Source of the DNA: Membranipora membranacea
Lineage: Eukaryota > Bryozoa > Gymnolaemata > Cheilostomatida > Membraniporidae
NCBI GenBank assembly: GCA_914767715.1
Contig: OU612069.1
Span: 64,001 to 128,000, forward strand
Direction of reading: 5' to 3'
Length of the DNA: 64,000 nt
Part shown: piece by piece, positions 9,701 to 21,600 of the stretch
Numbering within the stretch: position 1 is the stretch's first letter
How the letters are laid out: the number at the start of each line of letters is the position of its first letter
Notes under the pieces: model-generated
Told to the model about the DNA's origin: nothing
The model's input: the letters and a program-made list of their open reading frames with translations, nothing else
Database searches by the model: none
Position numbers and translations under genes: made by a program

Positions 9701-12350
9701 TTAATCTCATACTATCCAAATCTCATACTATCCCAATCTAATCCTATCCCAATCTAATCCTATCCCAATCTCATACTATCCCAATCTCATACTATCCCAA
9801 TCTCATACTATCCCAATCTCATACTATCCCAATCTCATACTATCCTTAATCTCATACTATCCCAATCTCATACTATCCCAATCTCATACTATCCCAATCT
9901 CATTCTATCCTTAATCTCATACTATCCCAATCTAATCCTATCCCAATCTAATACTATCCCAATCTCATACTATCCCAATCTAATCCTATCCCAATCTCAT
10001 ACTATCCCAATCTCATACTATCCCAATCTCATACTATCCAAATCTCATACTATCCCAATCTCATACTATCCCAATCTCATACTATCCCAATCTCATACTA
10101 TCCTTAATCTCATACTATCCTTAATCTCATACTATCCAAATCTCATACTATCCCAATCTAATCCTATCCCAATCTAATCCTATCCCAATCTCATACTATC
10201 CCAATCTCATACTATCCCAATCTCATACTATCCCAATCTCATACTATCCCAATCTCATACTATCCCAATCTCATTCTATCCTTAATCTCATACTATCCCA
10301 ATCTAATCCTATCCCAATCTAATCCTATCCCAATCTAATACTATCCTTAATCTAATACTATCCTTTATCACAGTCGTGTCACTGAGACAACTAGAGAGAC
10401 GGTACGCTGATGTGACACTTCATAACCAAACCCCCTCAGGTATCAGAGAGAATCAGAATAGCAGACAGATAGAGGGCAGTGCAATGAGAGTCACGGATAT
10501 GTGAGTTATACTTACCTATATTATGCTATATAATAAATATTATATTATACATCACAAGTGAGTGATTTAGTTTTATTCATACAGACATTGATAGAGATGA
10601 TAATGGGGGGTCTTAAAATCAGAAAGAGCGATGCTTTACTAAAGCAAGATATCACTATCACATTGCTCAAAATTACTCACTTGGTCTTTCAATGAAAAAA
10701 ATTCGCTTCGCAATTGCTCACTCGGAATGTATCAATGACTGTGCGATTTGAAAGCGAGAGCCTAGCAGGTATCGCTCACTCACTGATCACGATCAGATTG
10801 CCATTTGGCTGTGTCTTATTGAAAGACCCCTTGATGCCTTACTCTCCAGTTGTGGCTCTCTTTAGTATTAAACTTTTGATTTAGTTCCTTAGCCCTTATT
10901 ATTTTGTTGCCCTGATACCCGAGTCAGCCCAAAACAGTACCTTAAATACCTCTAAGTTCAGTTCTACTTATTTAACACCGCATATCATAGCATTTCAGTT
11001 TTTATCCTTCATTTATATTCATAATGTATTTTTAGAGTATATAGTAGTTTCAATGATAATAAAGACACTTATATGAAGACAACTCCTGACAAAACAAAAT
11101 CTCCACCCTCCATACTAACTACTCATAATCAACCTGCTGATATTACTCTGTCTGTTAGTCCTCGTCATAGTATAACAGGTAAGTAAGCCCCGCCTCCACT
11201 GATATTACTCGGTCTGTTAGTCCTCGTCATAGTATAACAGGTAGGTAAGCTCCGCCCCTACTGATATTACTCTGTGTGTTAGTCCCCGTCATAGTATAAC
11301 AGGTAAGTAAGCTCCGCCCCTTCTGATATGACTCGGTCTGTTAGCCATCATCATAGTATAACAGGTAAGTAAGCTCCGCCCCTACTGATATTACTCGGTC
11401 TGTTAGTCTTCGTCATAGTATAACAGGTAAGTAAGCCCCGCCCCTACTGATATTACTCGGTCTGTTAGCCATCATCATAGTATAACAGGTAAGTAAGCCC
11501 CGCCCCTACTGATATTACTCGTTCTGTTAGTCCTCGTCATAGTATAACAGGTAAGTAAGCCCCGCCCCTACTGGTATTACTCGGTCTGTTAGTCCTCGTT
11601 ATAGTATAACAGGTAAGTAAGCCCCGCCCCTACTGGTATTACTCGGTCTGTTAGTCCTCGTTATAGTATAACAGGTAAGTAAGCCCCGCCCCCACTGGTA
11701 TTACTCGGTCTGTTAGTCTTCGTTATAGTATAACAGGTAAGTAAGCCCTGCCCCTACTGATATAACTGTCTGTTAGTCCTCGTTATAGTATAACAGGTAA
11801 GTAAGCCCCGCCCCTACTGGTATTACTCGGTCTGTTAGTCCTCGTTATAGTATAACAGGTATTTTAGTCCTCACACTGTCAGAACTGGACTAACCTCATG
11901 TTTTAGGCCCTCATTTCTTTTTGAATGAACGAAATAAAAATGAGGCCTTTTAGATGAGTCTGCAAGGGAGTGGCCCTGGTGCAATGGGTCTTACGTTTCT
12001 AACAAGGTATCACTATAAACTATAGACTATAAATGAATGTGAGTTGTTTTTTGGAGGAGGCTGTAGTTGACTTTTGTTTGTGATCTTCTGTGGCCATCAT
12101 TTGGCATTGAGGTTGAAGCAGGGAAGTCAATACGATATGCAGAGTATATCTCAGTCCCCCTCCTCAGTGTTACTCTCACAGCTCGCTGACCCATCACTCT
12201 TATATTGTAGCTGCTGCTGCTGAGTCTTCTGATACAGATTCTGTACTCGGCTCAGTACGTAAGCTGGCTCATAGTCTGCTTATATCTGATAGTGAGGACG
12301 AAGATGTCACTACCTGTTGTGATGATAAAGAGAATCAGCGCAAGGTGTAA
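6701..12350 (+). CDS. Coiled-coil protein gene, 5 exons seen (5' end missing)
   Basis: Exons by splice signals and frame: 6701-6795, 7154-7373 (alternative end 7418), 10374-10500, 11036-11178 and 12211-12350 (TAA). Junction phases agree throughout: 0 after the first exon, then 1, 2 and 1. Donors are gtaaat, gtaagt, gtgagt and gtaagt; acceptors are ctatag, tttcag, cacag, tttag and gtag. The peptide is heptad-like and Glu/Arg/Gln-rich in the first three exons (for example LEETLLTLSRDLDQRQ), then Ser/Pro-rich (SPPSILTTHNQ), with an acidic end SDSEDEDV and a DKENQ tail. AATAAA overlaps the stop. I do not recognise the family; a cytoskeletal or centrosomal coiled-coil protein is possible. Upstream exons were not found. 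Introns contain a large minisatellite, a MITE and a repeated splice donor. Confidence 0.68.
7359..7470 (+). repeat. Three tandem copies of an exon end with its splice donor (45 bp)
   Basis: The segment gggaactcgctaaaactagt with following aagt recurs with donor-like gtaagt at 7374, 7419 and 7463. The first two are 45 bp apart and in phase 1. The third is 44 bp further, out of phase, and lies after an in-frame TGA at 7433-7435. Either of the first two donors joins in frame to the next exon at 10374. Confidence 0.75.
7896..10360. repeat. 16-bp minisatellite, about 150 copies, inside an intron
   Basis: The unit is tatcccaatctcatac with variants (aatcctatccc, tatccttaatc). It fills nearly the whole intron between the exons ending at 7373 and starting at 10374. 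The plus strand is rich in pyrimidines and purine-poor, and the last units merge into the tract before the acceptor at 10373. Confidence 0.96.
10605..10830. mobile_element. MITE, GGGGGGTC family, copy 1 (226 bp)
   Basis: Starts ggggggtctt and ends gaaagacccc, giving imperfect terminal inverted repeats. The interior (agagcgat, cactatcaca, gcgagagcctagcaggtatc) matches the copy at 51513-51757. It lies in the intron 10501-11035. No coding capacity; a non-autonomous DNA element. Confidence 0.75.
11138..11862 (+). repeat. 62-bp tandem repeat: exon end plus 5' splice site, about 12 copies
   Basis: Each unit holds the last ~42 nt of the exon 11036-11178 followed by gtaagtaagccccgcccct. The first copy is the real exon end (ACAG/gtaagt at 11178/11179); the rest lie in the next intron. 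Most copies keep a perfect gtaagt; the last has gtattt. Because 62 is not a multiple of 3 and TAA follows (GGT AAG TAA), using any later donor would put a stop in the message. Confidence 0.88.
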
Positions 12351-13467
12351 TAAATTTTTTTGTGTTTCTGTGTTATTATGCTGTGATAAATATTGTGTTT
12401 CTTAAGTGAGTTTTCCTTTATGTGCGCTGTTTGTTTTTGTGTCTGTGATGTTTGTGTACTTATGATGACAAGTTTTTATTTATCTAAGTTTATTAAAAAC
12501 CAGAATATAGAAAATTCCGATATAATATCTGTTTTTATCTTGGTTAAAAACTAGCCAGAAATTATTGATTTTCATGTGTCATTGCGTTATCAAAGGAATC
12601 AAAACTATAGATGTGCCAGGGTAAATCACAAACCATCTACCAATTCCAAGTTTGAGCATTTTAACTAACAGGCATTGCAATTTGTCCATAAGAAATAATT
12701 GAATAATGTTCTAGTTGTTAACTATATGTTATCAGGGAACATCAGACTGTATCATGTTGTATTCCATTGGTTGGGGGTAGGATGGGGACATTCACAGTTA
12801 GTTATGAGATGTGGCGGAGAAGGACAAAATCTCAATGTCATGAACAGTCTGCTTGTAAACACACTCAAGGATCAAAGCAACGCATAGCCAAGACCCTAAC
12901 ATCATAAGCTGTAATCAATCAATACTCCTCATAGGAAAAGTTTAATATAAAATTAGTGAGACAGGAAATAAAATATAACCTTGTCTGCATCCCACAGTGC
13001 CAGGAACTCCCCACCTGTTCTGGATTATGATATGAGAATTATAAATACATCGAGCAGGAGATGAGTGGGTTTGATGAGACATCAGTCAGCATTTCCTTCT
13101 CACTTTTCTTTGTTGGTTTGTTCAAATAGACATCACCCTGTCATAATGTGTGTTACATAATAGACATCACAATGTCCCCATGTCACAACGTGTGTTAATA
13201 GACATGTGAGAACGCCGACCCCAGTAAAGCGTCAATAATAGACCATAATCTATAATTCATTTCCAAGTGCAGTGTTTGTTATTTTCCTGTTTAAATTTTA
13301 AAGTTATATCATTATCTGTAAACCACTCACATATTTATCACCAACACTAATGTTAACAATATAGACATCCACTTCACGAAGTAAACAACACTTATCTGTT
13401 CAGACTGATTGATTTATATCTAGGAGGGAAATCCGGCTGAGACCGCCTGATCAATAAACCATTTAAA
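12351..13467. other. Intergenic, no feature recognised
   Basis: AT-rich sequence between the coiled-coil gene and the LTR element. A short imperfect repeat, atagacatcac with tgtgtta, occurs near 13128-13205. No domain-bearing frame was seen. Confidence 0.5.
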
Positions 13468-13793
13468 TGTAAGGGTCTGCTGTCCTTACAAGTTGTGGTG
13501 GGTATTTGTGATCATTTAGAAGTACTACGCTACTTCGTTGCAACTTATTAACTGGTTTATTTGATAGTAAAACTTATATATATATATGAGACATAATATA
13601 TCTAAACCAATAGTAATACAGCAGTTCATATGATGGTAACAAAATGTAATCAGGATACAGCGAGCAAATGAATATTCAATCAATTAATTTCGATGACAGC
13701 ACAATCAGTCATGAATCTTGGCACATTCTTAACATGATGACATTAATGATGATGATATGAATTTGTCTATTCACATCTGATGTCATCCTTACA
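13468..13793 (-). repeat. 3' LTR of env-bearing element
   Basis: Ends are TGTAAGG and CCTTACA, a perfect 7-bp inverted repeat. The sequence equals 22923-23248 except for one substitution near 13596 (ataatat versus ataaaat). Confidence 0.95.
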
Positions 13794-13804
13794 CCTCCCC
13801 TCTC
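13794..13804 (-). other. Polypurine tract
   Basis: The minus strand reads GAGAGGGGAGG immediately before the 3' LTR, the expected second-strand primer. Confidence 0.8.
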
Positions 13805-15618
13805 AGGCGAAGCCGATAGAGTTTGTTGTATCTTGTCGTAATGTTAGCTTCTGGAATTGTTGAGTAGTTGGTAGTCGATGATGTAGTTGGTGAAGATCTA
13901 TTGTGGTCAGGTAAGGGGGGGGGGGGAGTTTTGGTTCTTGTAGGTTTATCTCTCAGCTTAGATTGTTCTTTGTTGTTGTTTGGTGTTGTTGGGGATTTCT
14001 TGGTATGTTGGTTGTTGATGAGGCTGCTGTTTGTTGATGTGGTGTTGTTGATTCTTAATCAGCCTTCAGTGTTCATCTCTGGTGCATTCTGTTGATGTAT
14101 CAGGAGTTGTCCTCTTTTACTGTAGGAGAACATGACTTGTCTTAGTTGTGTAATGAAGGTCATTAGGTTGGGTAGACTTCATTGTTTGTGCCATACTTCA
14201 CTAAAATTGTACTGCCTTTTCAACTCAGGGTTTAACGCTTCCGCTGTGTATACTGGATTACTTTCGGTTACCATCATAGGGATCAGTCGCACTAGTATGG
14301 TTTTACTCAAGAAAGTCCGAAGGACTATTCTGTCTCTGAAAGTAATAAAATGTATTCATTAAAAATATTAATCAGCTAATCTACATGTAAATGTTCAATG
14401 TAAAGAATATTATGTTATGCATTGGTTGTATCCGATTAAAAGATATTAAAATTTTATAGATCATTTAATTATGAAGGTGATTCATGCCACTAAATACATG
14501 AGGAATGCAATTTCTTTTTGTTTTTATGGTTGTCTATCAATAGAATGTATCCCTCCCCTCTCAAGTTTCAATGTCAATATGTCATATCTTTAAACTTAAC
14601 TTAAGGGTTATTATTCCACTCCATCTCTTCTCCGATCCAGTCATACTAGAGGGTTTCATCACTCAGACCATCCATTACAATGTCCTTCACATTCCACTAC
14701 CATGCCGATTCATCCTTCACTCCATCGGAAATCCAGGTGCTGAATGCACACAGGTACAGCCCATCTTGACAATCAAGAGCTGTGACACACACCAGAGATG
14801 GAAGTCTTCGGCAGACCAGTAGTAGGAGGCGCCAAACTCCCCTGGCTTCTTTATCCTATATACGACCATCTCTTTGAACTCGGTGAGGTCAGAAGAAAGA
14901 TTCCAGATCCACGCAGCACTGTTTTCCATGTCCACAGTGTGCGATGTCTCCATCCAAGCAATTTTCCAGTCCAGGTCCCGCCATACCACTCGTCCATAGA
15001 GTGTGAAGATTCCAAATCCAGGCAGCACTGTTTTCCATGTCCACAGTGTGCGATGTCTCCATCCAAGCAATTTTCCAGTCCAGGTCCCGCCATACCACTC
15101 GTCCATAGAGTGTGAAGATTCCAAATCCAGGCAGCACTGTTTTGCATGTCCACAGTGTGCAATGTTTCCATCCAAGCAACTTTCCAGTCCAGGATACGCC
15201 ATACCACTCCTCCATAGAGCATCAAGACTCCAGATCCACAGAAGAGAGACTGCTCAATCCAAGTGGCCAGCCAAAAGAGTGCACAACAACTCAAAACGCA
15301 CTCAAAATATTCAGGTGGGACCAATTTCGTCTTAGATACCAATTCTCTTTTCTTTTATTTTATTTTTATTTATTTTTTTTTTTTTTTGTAATAAGCACAT
15401 GTGATAATTTTGGATATTAATTGTGGGTAATAATTTTTTTTGGGCACAATTAGATGTCAATTGAATAACACATCGTTCAGCCAGACATCACCAATGTTAT
15501 TGTATATGCCCATGCCATAGCAATGAAGCAGTTAGTTTATAGCGGTTATTATTAAGTCAGATACATTTATAAATTGAATAATAATTGCATAAGCTGTCAT
15601 AAGTGTATGTGGAAGGGA
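13805..15618 (-). other. Long 3' non-coding region of the env-bearing element
   Basis: About 1.8 kb lies between the pol stop and the polypurine tract, much longer than usual for this group. It contains a G-run at 13916-13927, T/G-rich sequence (13860-14100), a triplicated 109-bp unit and a T-run near 15376. Minus-strand frames up to 163 codons cross the repeats in shifting frames and show no known domain. Confidence 0.6.
14899..15225. repeat. Three tandem copies of a 109-bp unit
   Basis: Copies begin at 14899, 15008 and 15117, with a partial fourth at 15226. The first two are nearly identical; the third differs at several sites. 109 is not a multiple of 3, so any frame shifts between copies. 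Confidence 0.93.
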
Positions 15619-18600
15619 TTAGTTATTCCTAGCTCGTAGATTATAGCCATGTGAACTTGTCTTAGTAGAGCCATCCTGAGCTGGTGTAGCGGAGTTAGAA
15701 GCCGGAACGGCCACAGCAGGATTAGTTGCTGGTTTCCTCTTTACAGATACATAGCTGGCGGGAGTAAAATCGGATGTCAAAGGTGCCTTAGCTTTCTTCA
15801 AACGTACCAGGTGGGTAGTGAACTGAGTTCCCACTGGCAAACCAGTTGTGCCTAGTGCCCTAACATCAGCATTTAACCCATTCAACATAACAATCAGATA
15901 AGGCCCTTGATATGAAGAAGAAAATTTCTTAACATTGCCAACTGCCACATGGGGAACCTTGACGTAAACCACATCCCCAACCTTATATTGATGTCCGTTA
16001 GTATTAAGATCATGGTAGTATTTATAGTTAGTTTGCGCACATTCCAAGTTATCCCTTGCCAATGCCCATGCAACCTTCAAGGAATCATGCATTTCCTCAA
16101 CGGGGTTTTTGTTTTCATTATAGCACACACGATCTACAACAGGTACAGCCAGCTCGAAGGGAATAGTTATTTCCCTTCCGCAACTCAGATACGTTGGTGT
16201 AAAGCCTGTTGAAGCATTCTCAGTGTTATTGTAGCTATGAGCAACATATTTGGAAAGCATATCCCAATTAGTCTGCGCCTTATCAATCATTGTAGCCATC
16301 AGATTGGAGAAACTCTGAAAAGAGCGCTCCACCTGCCCGTTAGTGCTTGCCATATAGGGAGTGCAGGTGCGCTTGTCGATGTTTAAAGTCTCTGCCAGTT
16401 TGTTCATTAGACCAGAAACAAATTCAGCCGCATTGTCCGAGACCAATATATTTGGACATCCATGAGGAAGTATCAAATACTCGATCATGCAATCAGCCAC
16501 AGTCTCCATTTTGTGATCAGAAATTGGCCTCATGATTACAAATTTGGAAAAAGAGCACTGTAACCCTAAAATATACTTACTCCCTCTCTCTGTTAAAGGC
16601 AACGGACCAAGTATGTCAAAATGTACCCTGGCGAATGGTTTGTCCTCCGTTTCTAATGGTTGTAGAGGAAAGATAGGGTTGAAAGGGCCCCTTTTCCTCT
16701 GATTGCACTGGATACAAGCAGCTATATATTCCGCAACATCCTTACTCATCCCAAGCCAATAATATTTCCTACTTAGTCTTTTGTATAAACGATTTCTCCC
16801 CACATGGCACCCAAATAATGAATTATGATACACATTCAACAAGTCAAATTTCATTATTTCAGGGACACATAGTAAGGGTCTGAGAGCATCCAGCGGATTA
16901 TAATATAATACGCCATCTTGCCTAACGTAATAACGTTTCTGAGCTAAGATATGCCTGCGCTCCACTGGAGAAAGATTGATTGGATTTGCACCGTCTGTCA
17001 GCAACTCAATAATCTGTTTGAGGAATGGATCTGTAATTTGCTGTTCACGAAATTGCAGCAAATCATCCTTACTACTAGCTAAGCACTCAGCAGTTAGCCC
17101 TATGACACATGAATCAGCTACTTCTATTCTAGAGAGAGCATCAGCCACATAATTTTCCTTGCCAGGTTTGTAAATCACTCTCAAATTATACTCCTGAAGT
17201 TTTAATGAAAACTTGGCCAGTCTCGAGTTCTTGTGGTCGCATGTTAACAACCAACGCAGAGGTGAATGATCAGTTGTGACAATGGTTTCGTGTCCTAATA
17301 TAAAATGCCTGAAGTGCTTGCAAGCTGCAACCACCGCCAACCCTTCTTTTTCATAAGTAGAATAATTTTTCTCACTTTTGTTCAATACACGACTGTAATA
17401 ACCGATTGGATGTAAGCCATCCTCAAATATCTGACATAGCTGTGCACCGATAGCAAAGTTCGATGCATCAGTGTGGATGTGAAAAGGTCTATCAAAAATC
17501 GGATAGCGTAAAACAGGATATGTTGAGAGTTTATCTTTCAAAACTCTGAAACTTTCAGAACAAGATCGCGTCCAGTCAAATGTAGCATCACTCTTAGTCA
17601 ATTCCAACAATGGTTTTGCCAAATCTGAGAATTTGTGAATATATGTCCGATAATAGGACATAGCTCCTAGGGCGCGCTTGAGTTGGGTTATATCAGTTGG
17701 TTCTGGATAACGGTTGATTTTGTCAACCAGACCGGGTGCAGGCTTGCACCCAAATTCATTGTACACATTTCCCAAATATTGCACCTCAGATCTAGCCCAT
17801 TTTGATTTTGCAGGATTGATCTTTACGCCATGTTTGATCAGCCTATCAAGAACTTGCCCAACTCTATGCATGTGGTTGTCTAAATTCCTATCACTAAATA
17901 TTACAATGTCATCAAGAAAACATTGACAGGTCACCCACTGAAGGTTTGATAAAATCACGGACATTGCTCTCTGAAAAATAATACTGGAATTACAAAAGCC
18001 AAAAGGTACTCTCAAATAACGATACGTACCTTTATGAGTGACAAATGTCGATCGCTCCCTATCCTCAGGATTTTCCATTTTCAAATTCCAAAATGCCTTA
18101 ATGAGATCAATAGTGGTAAACAATCCACTCTGACCGGCTAACATCTCCTTGATACTATCTGGGTGAGGTAATGGGAATGACAGGGTATGTGTTACGGCAT
18201 TGACCTTTCTATAATCTTGCACAATTCTCAAATCAGTAGTCCCAGCCTTTTTAACAAGCAAACAAGGCGATGCCCAAACACTGGAATTAGGTGCCTTTTC
18301 AATGATATTATGTTTCAGCATTTTGTCAATTTCCTTATTCAGAGCATCTTTATAAGCTACAGGCACTCTATAAGGTTGGGATCTAACAGGTCTAGCATCA
18401 CCAATATCACAAACCCTTCCAGTCAATCCTTTTACCTCACCAACATCATACTTGTGAAAGGCGAACACAGACTTTTTAGTACCTAGAAAAGAAAGAAAAC
18501 GCTTGCGTTCATGTGTGTTCAACGGTGATTTAGCTAAATCAATTCTAGAAATTGGATCCGCAGTCTCTGATTTATTGTCTTCTTTGACTTTGCCATTCAA

Positions 18601-21600
18601 TGTTTCATTCAGATTACTATCCTTTATTTGTACAGATTGCTGTTGAGTAACTGTGCCGAGTGGTGTGCCTTGATACACTTTGATATAATTGTCGGACACA
18701 TTTATTACTCTACATCTGATCATTCCATCAGCTGGATTCATAGTTTTGGCAAACATAAGACCACCATGTACAAAGGTAGGTTCATACATAAGCTGTACTT
18801 TAGACTGCGGTCCTTTAAAACAAATCTTATTATCAGACTTTGGAGGGAAAATAACATCCCTGTCCGCAAACACATTGCAGTACTCACGGTTTTCCACAGC
18901 ATCCATTGATAAATCATCACCAGAAGTGACCTGTCCAGACTTCCTTTCCTCACCATTGAATGGCGTGAGGTGTAACTTACCAGTGCTATAATCTAGCACA
19001 AGCTTCCCACAGTGGCGCAAATTATCAGCACCAAGTATAATAGGATATTTACATTCCCCAATCACTAAAAATCTGGCCCTGATTGGGCTCAACCCTGGAT
19101 ATGAAACAATCAAATACACCTCCCCAATTCCTTTAACCACACTACCCGAAACTGATCTTATGGATCTCATGGTACTTGTTATCCTGCACTGAATCATTAA
19201 GACTTTGCACATTTTCATTGTGATTGTCGATAGTTGTGCACCAGTGTCAAACAAGCATTGGTACAAGCCGTTGTCAATATTTAATTGAATGATCGATTCA
19301 TGACGTATCCGTTGAAAATTGCATAACATTTCACCAACTGATATTTTCCTAGCTGCCCTGGCTTTCGCCCGCCGTACAGCTGCCAATGTGACTCTAGTGT
19401 TTGTCAAGGTTTTAGGTCTTGCCCTAGGTCTTACTCTACCACTGGCAGATGAAATTTCATTTAAAACAACAACAGTTGGCTTGGGTTCTGTAATTTCTGG
19501 TTGCTCATGGGAGGGTCCAGGTTGGGGATTAGTTTGCTGTGTAACATTGACATTGATGTTAGACTGCTCCGGTTTGTTATCTTTTCCATGATAATTTCCA
19601 AAGAAATAACGATTCAAATTATCCTTAGGATCCCCTACAAATTGTCTTGCGCCAGTACACATTCTAACTAATGTCCAACAAAGCCTGAATGTTACTAGTA
19701 AACAGCAAAAGAAAATCCATATCTGCTTCCAATCAACAACATCCAATCCAGAAAGGAATGAAAATAAACCGTCTTTGACCACATTATGTGAAAAGACTTG
19801 TGATTGCCCACCCTGATATTCGTCATTAGTATTGTCTGTAATGCCTATCAAATTCCCAAGTATCTTATGTTGATATTGCATGGCACCTGTCAAGTCATTC
19901 AATGTAAATTTTTCTCTAAATAAATGCCAATCATATAATAGTAGTTTATGTATGACAGGTTGACCAATATCGTTTCCCAAATCAGAAAAATCAAGTGCTA
20001 TCGTATTCAGCTTGTCAATGCCACTGGCCCTCCTGACAGTCCCATCAACATGTGCATAGAAGAATAATTCTCCATCAATTACCATTGGAATCTCCTGATT
20101 TAATGCGCAATCAATGAGGCTTGGAGTGTCATGTAGAATGTTGTTATGAGGGTTTAACCACATAGTTCTGTTGGTGACACCTAATGAAACAGCCATTGGA
20201 ATTCTTTTCGTGCATTGTTCTGGTGAAGAGATCATCTCATAGTGGTCTACTGGCTGACAAGGATAGATGGTTATGAAATCATGTAGTTTCTGTGCATAAA
20301 TGTATGAATTATTCAACAGATGTCTCGCAGCCAGAATAGGATGTTCATCAAGTGATACAAGTAAAAGATCAGCCATCTTCATCATATTTTGACAAGTTAG
20401 CCTAAATGTCGTGTGAAACATCTGGTTAAAATTCTGTGAAACATGTATTTCAATTGCCTGTAGTCTAGAATTCAATTCAGTCGCTAAAACAGTCCCCTCT
20501 ATCTGTCGTTTCTCCCTTGTCTTAGTCAGGTCACCAACTTTAACTGCAACACCCTGGTCAGTTATGTCTACAAACCCGCCACAGTCCTCGTTTTGCTGAA
20601 TACGCTTTGGGTTTGCAAAAGTCAAGGCCAATTCCCCGTCATTTGATAGCCAAGTCCTGTCCTGTAGCTTTCCTTGATAGAATATATGCGGTAAGTAGAG
20701 ACATTTTTCTTTTTCATTTTGTGTCCACAACAGTCCTGATTCATCAAACAAATTACAAAAACCTGAATGGTAGTCACAGTGAGCTGTGCTACCCACAGGA
20801 CTCTGCATGTCCTCATCTTTACCATGTCTGATAAATACCACAGATTCATAGAGAAAAGCATTCTTTGATGAAAATTCATAATCAGTGCAGCACTTAAATC
20901 CTGTGTGATACTCAAAATCAGTTGTAATTTGAGTTTGGTATATTCCACCTATTTCAGTCATGTCACCAAAAGGTGCCCTTTTAAATTGTACCATGTTTCT
21001 GCAAGTTTCCATTGTCACAAGTTCATTTGTGTGTGTAGTTGTCCTATTTCTATTCTCACCAAAAAATCCTGCATGTGTTGTGATGTCAGTTCTGATTATT
21101 TTACAGTGATGTGCCTTGGATTTATATTGAATCAGATTTGGTTTGAACAAAGTCACATCCTGGTCTATTGGTGCATGCAAGTCCATGTGGCCACGTTTGA
21201 GATCACAACCTGATAGTTTTGGCAGTCTGAATTTAGCAACCGGATGATCAGTTTTGCATATCATTGGTGTTGTTGTATCCACATTACCGAAAAAACCTAA
21301 GAGGGTCATACAAATAGCTAAGCTGACAAAACCCAGTCCAGATGTTTGTCTCGATTTGGAAATTTTTGTTCCAGTCCTTGTTTTCTTTGACACACCCTGT
21401 GGCGTGTCACTTGAAATTTCAGTGGTCACATTACTGTCGTTATGGTCCGTGTCATCAATCATATCAATAGCACATGTGTCAAATAAACAGTTGTCAAACT
21501 CGTCATAATGCATGTTGTCTGTATTTTCAGATGGTTGATTAATATCTGGATCTGGAGGCTCCTGAGGGACCTGAGAATTGGCCATAGTGTGAGCACCACG

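Noticed and set aside
14717-15342. Minus-strand frames of 108-163 codons that look Cys/Trp-rich
   Set aside because: They arise from the 109-bp triplication read in shifting frames; no known domain and no consistent start.
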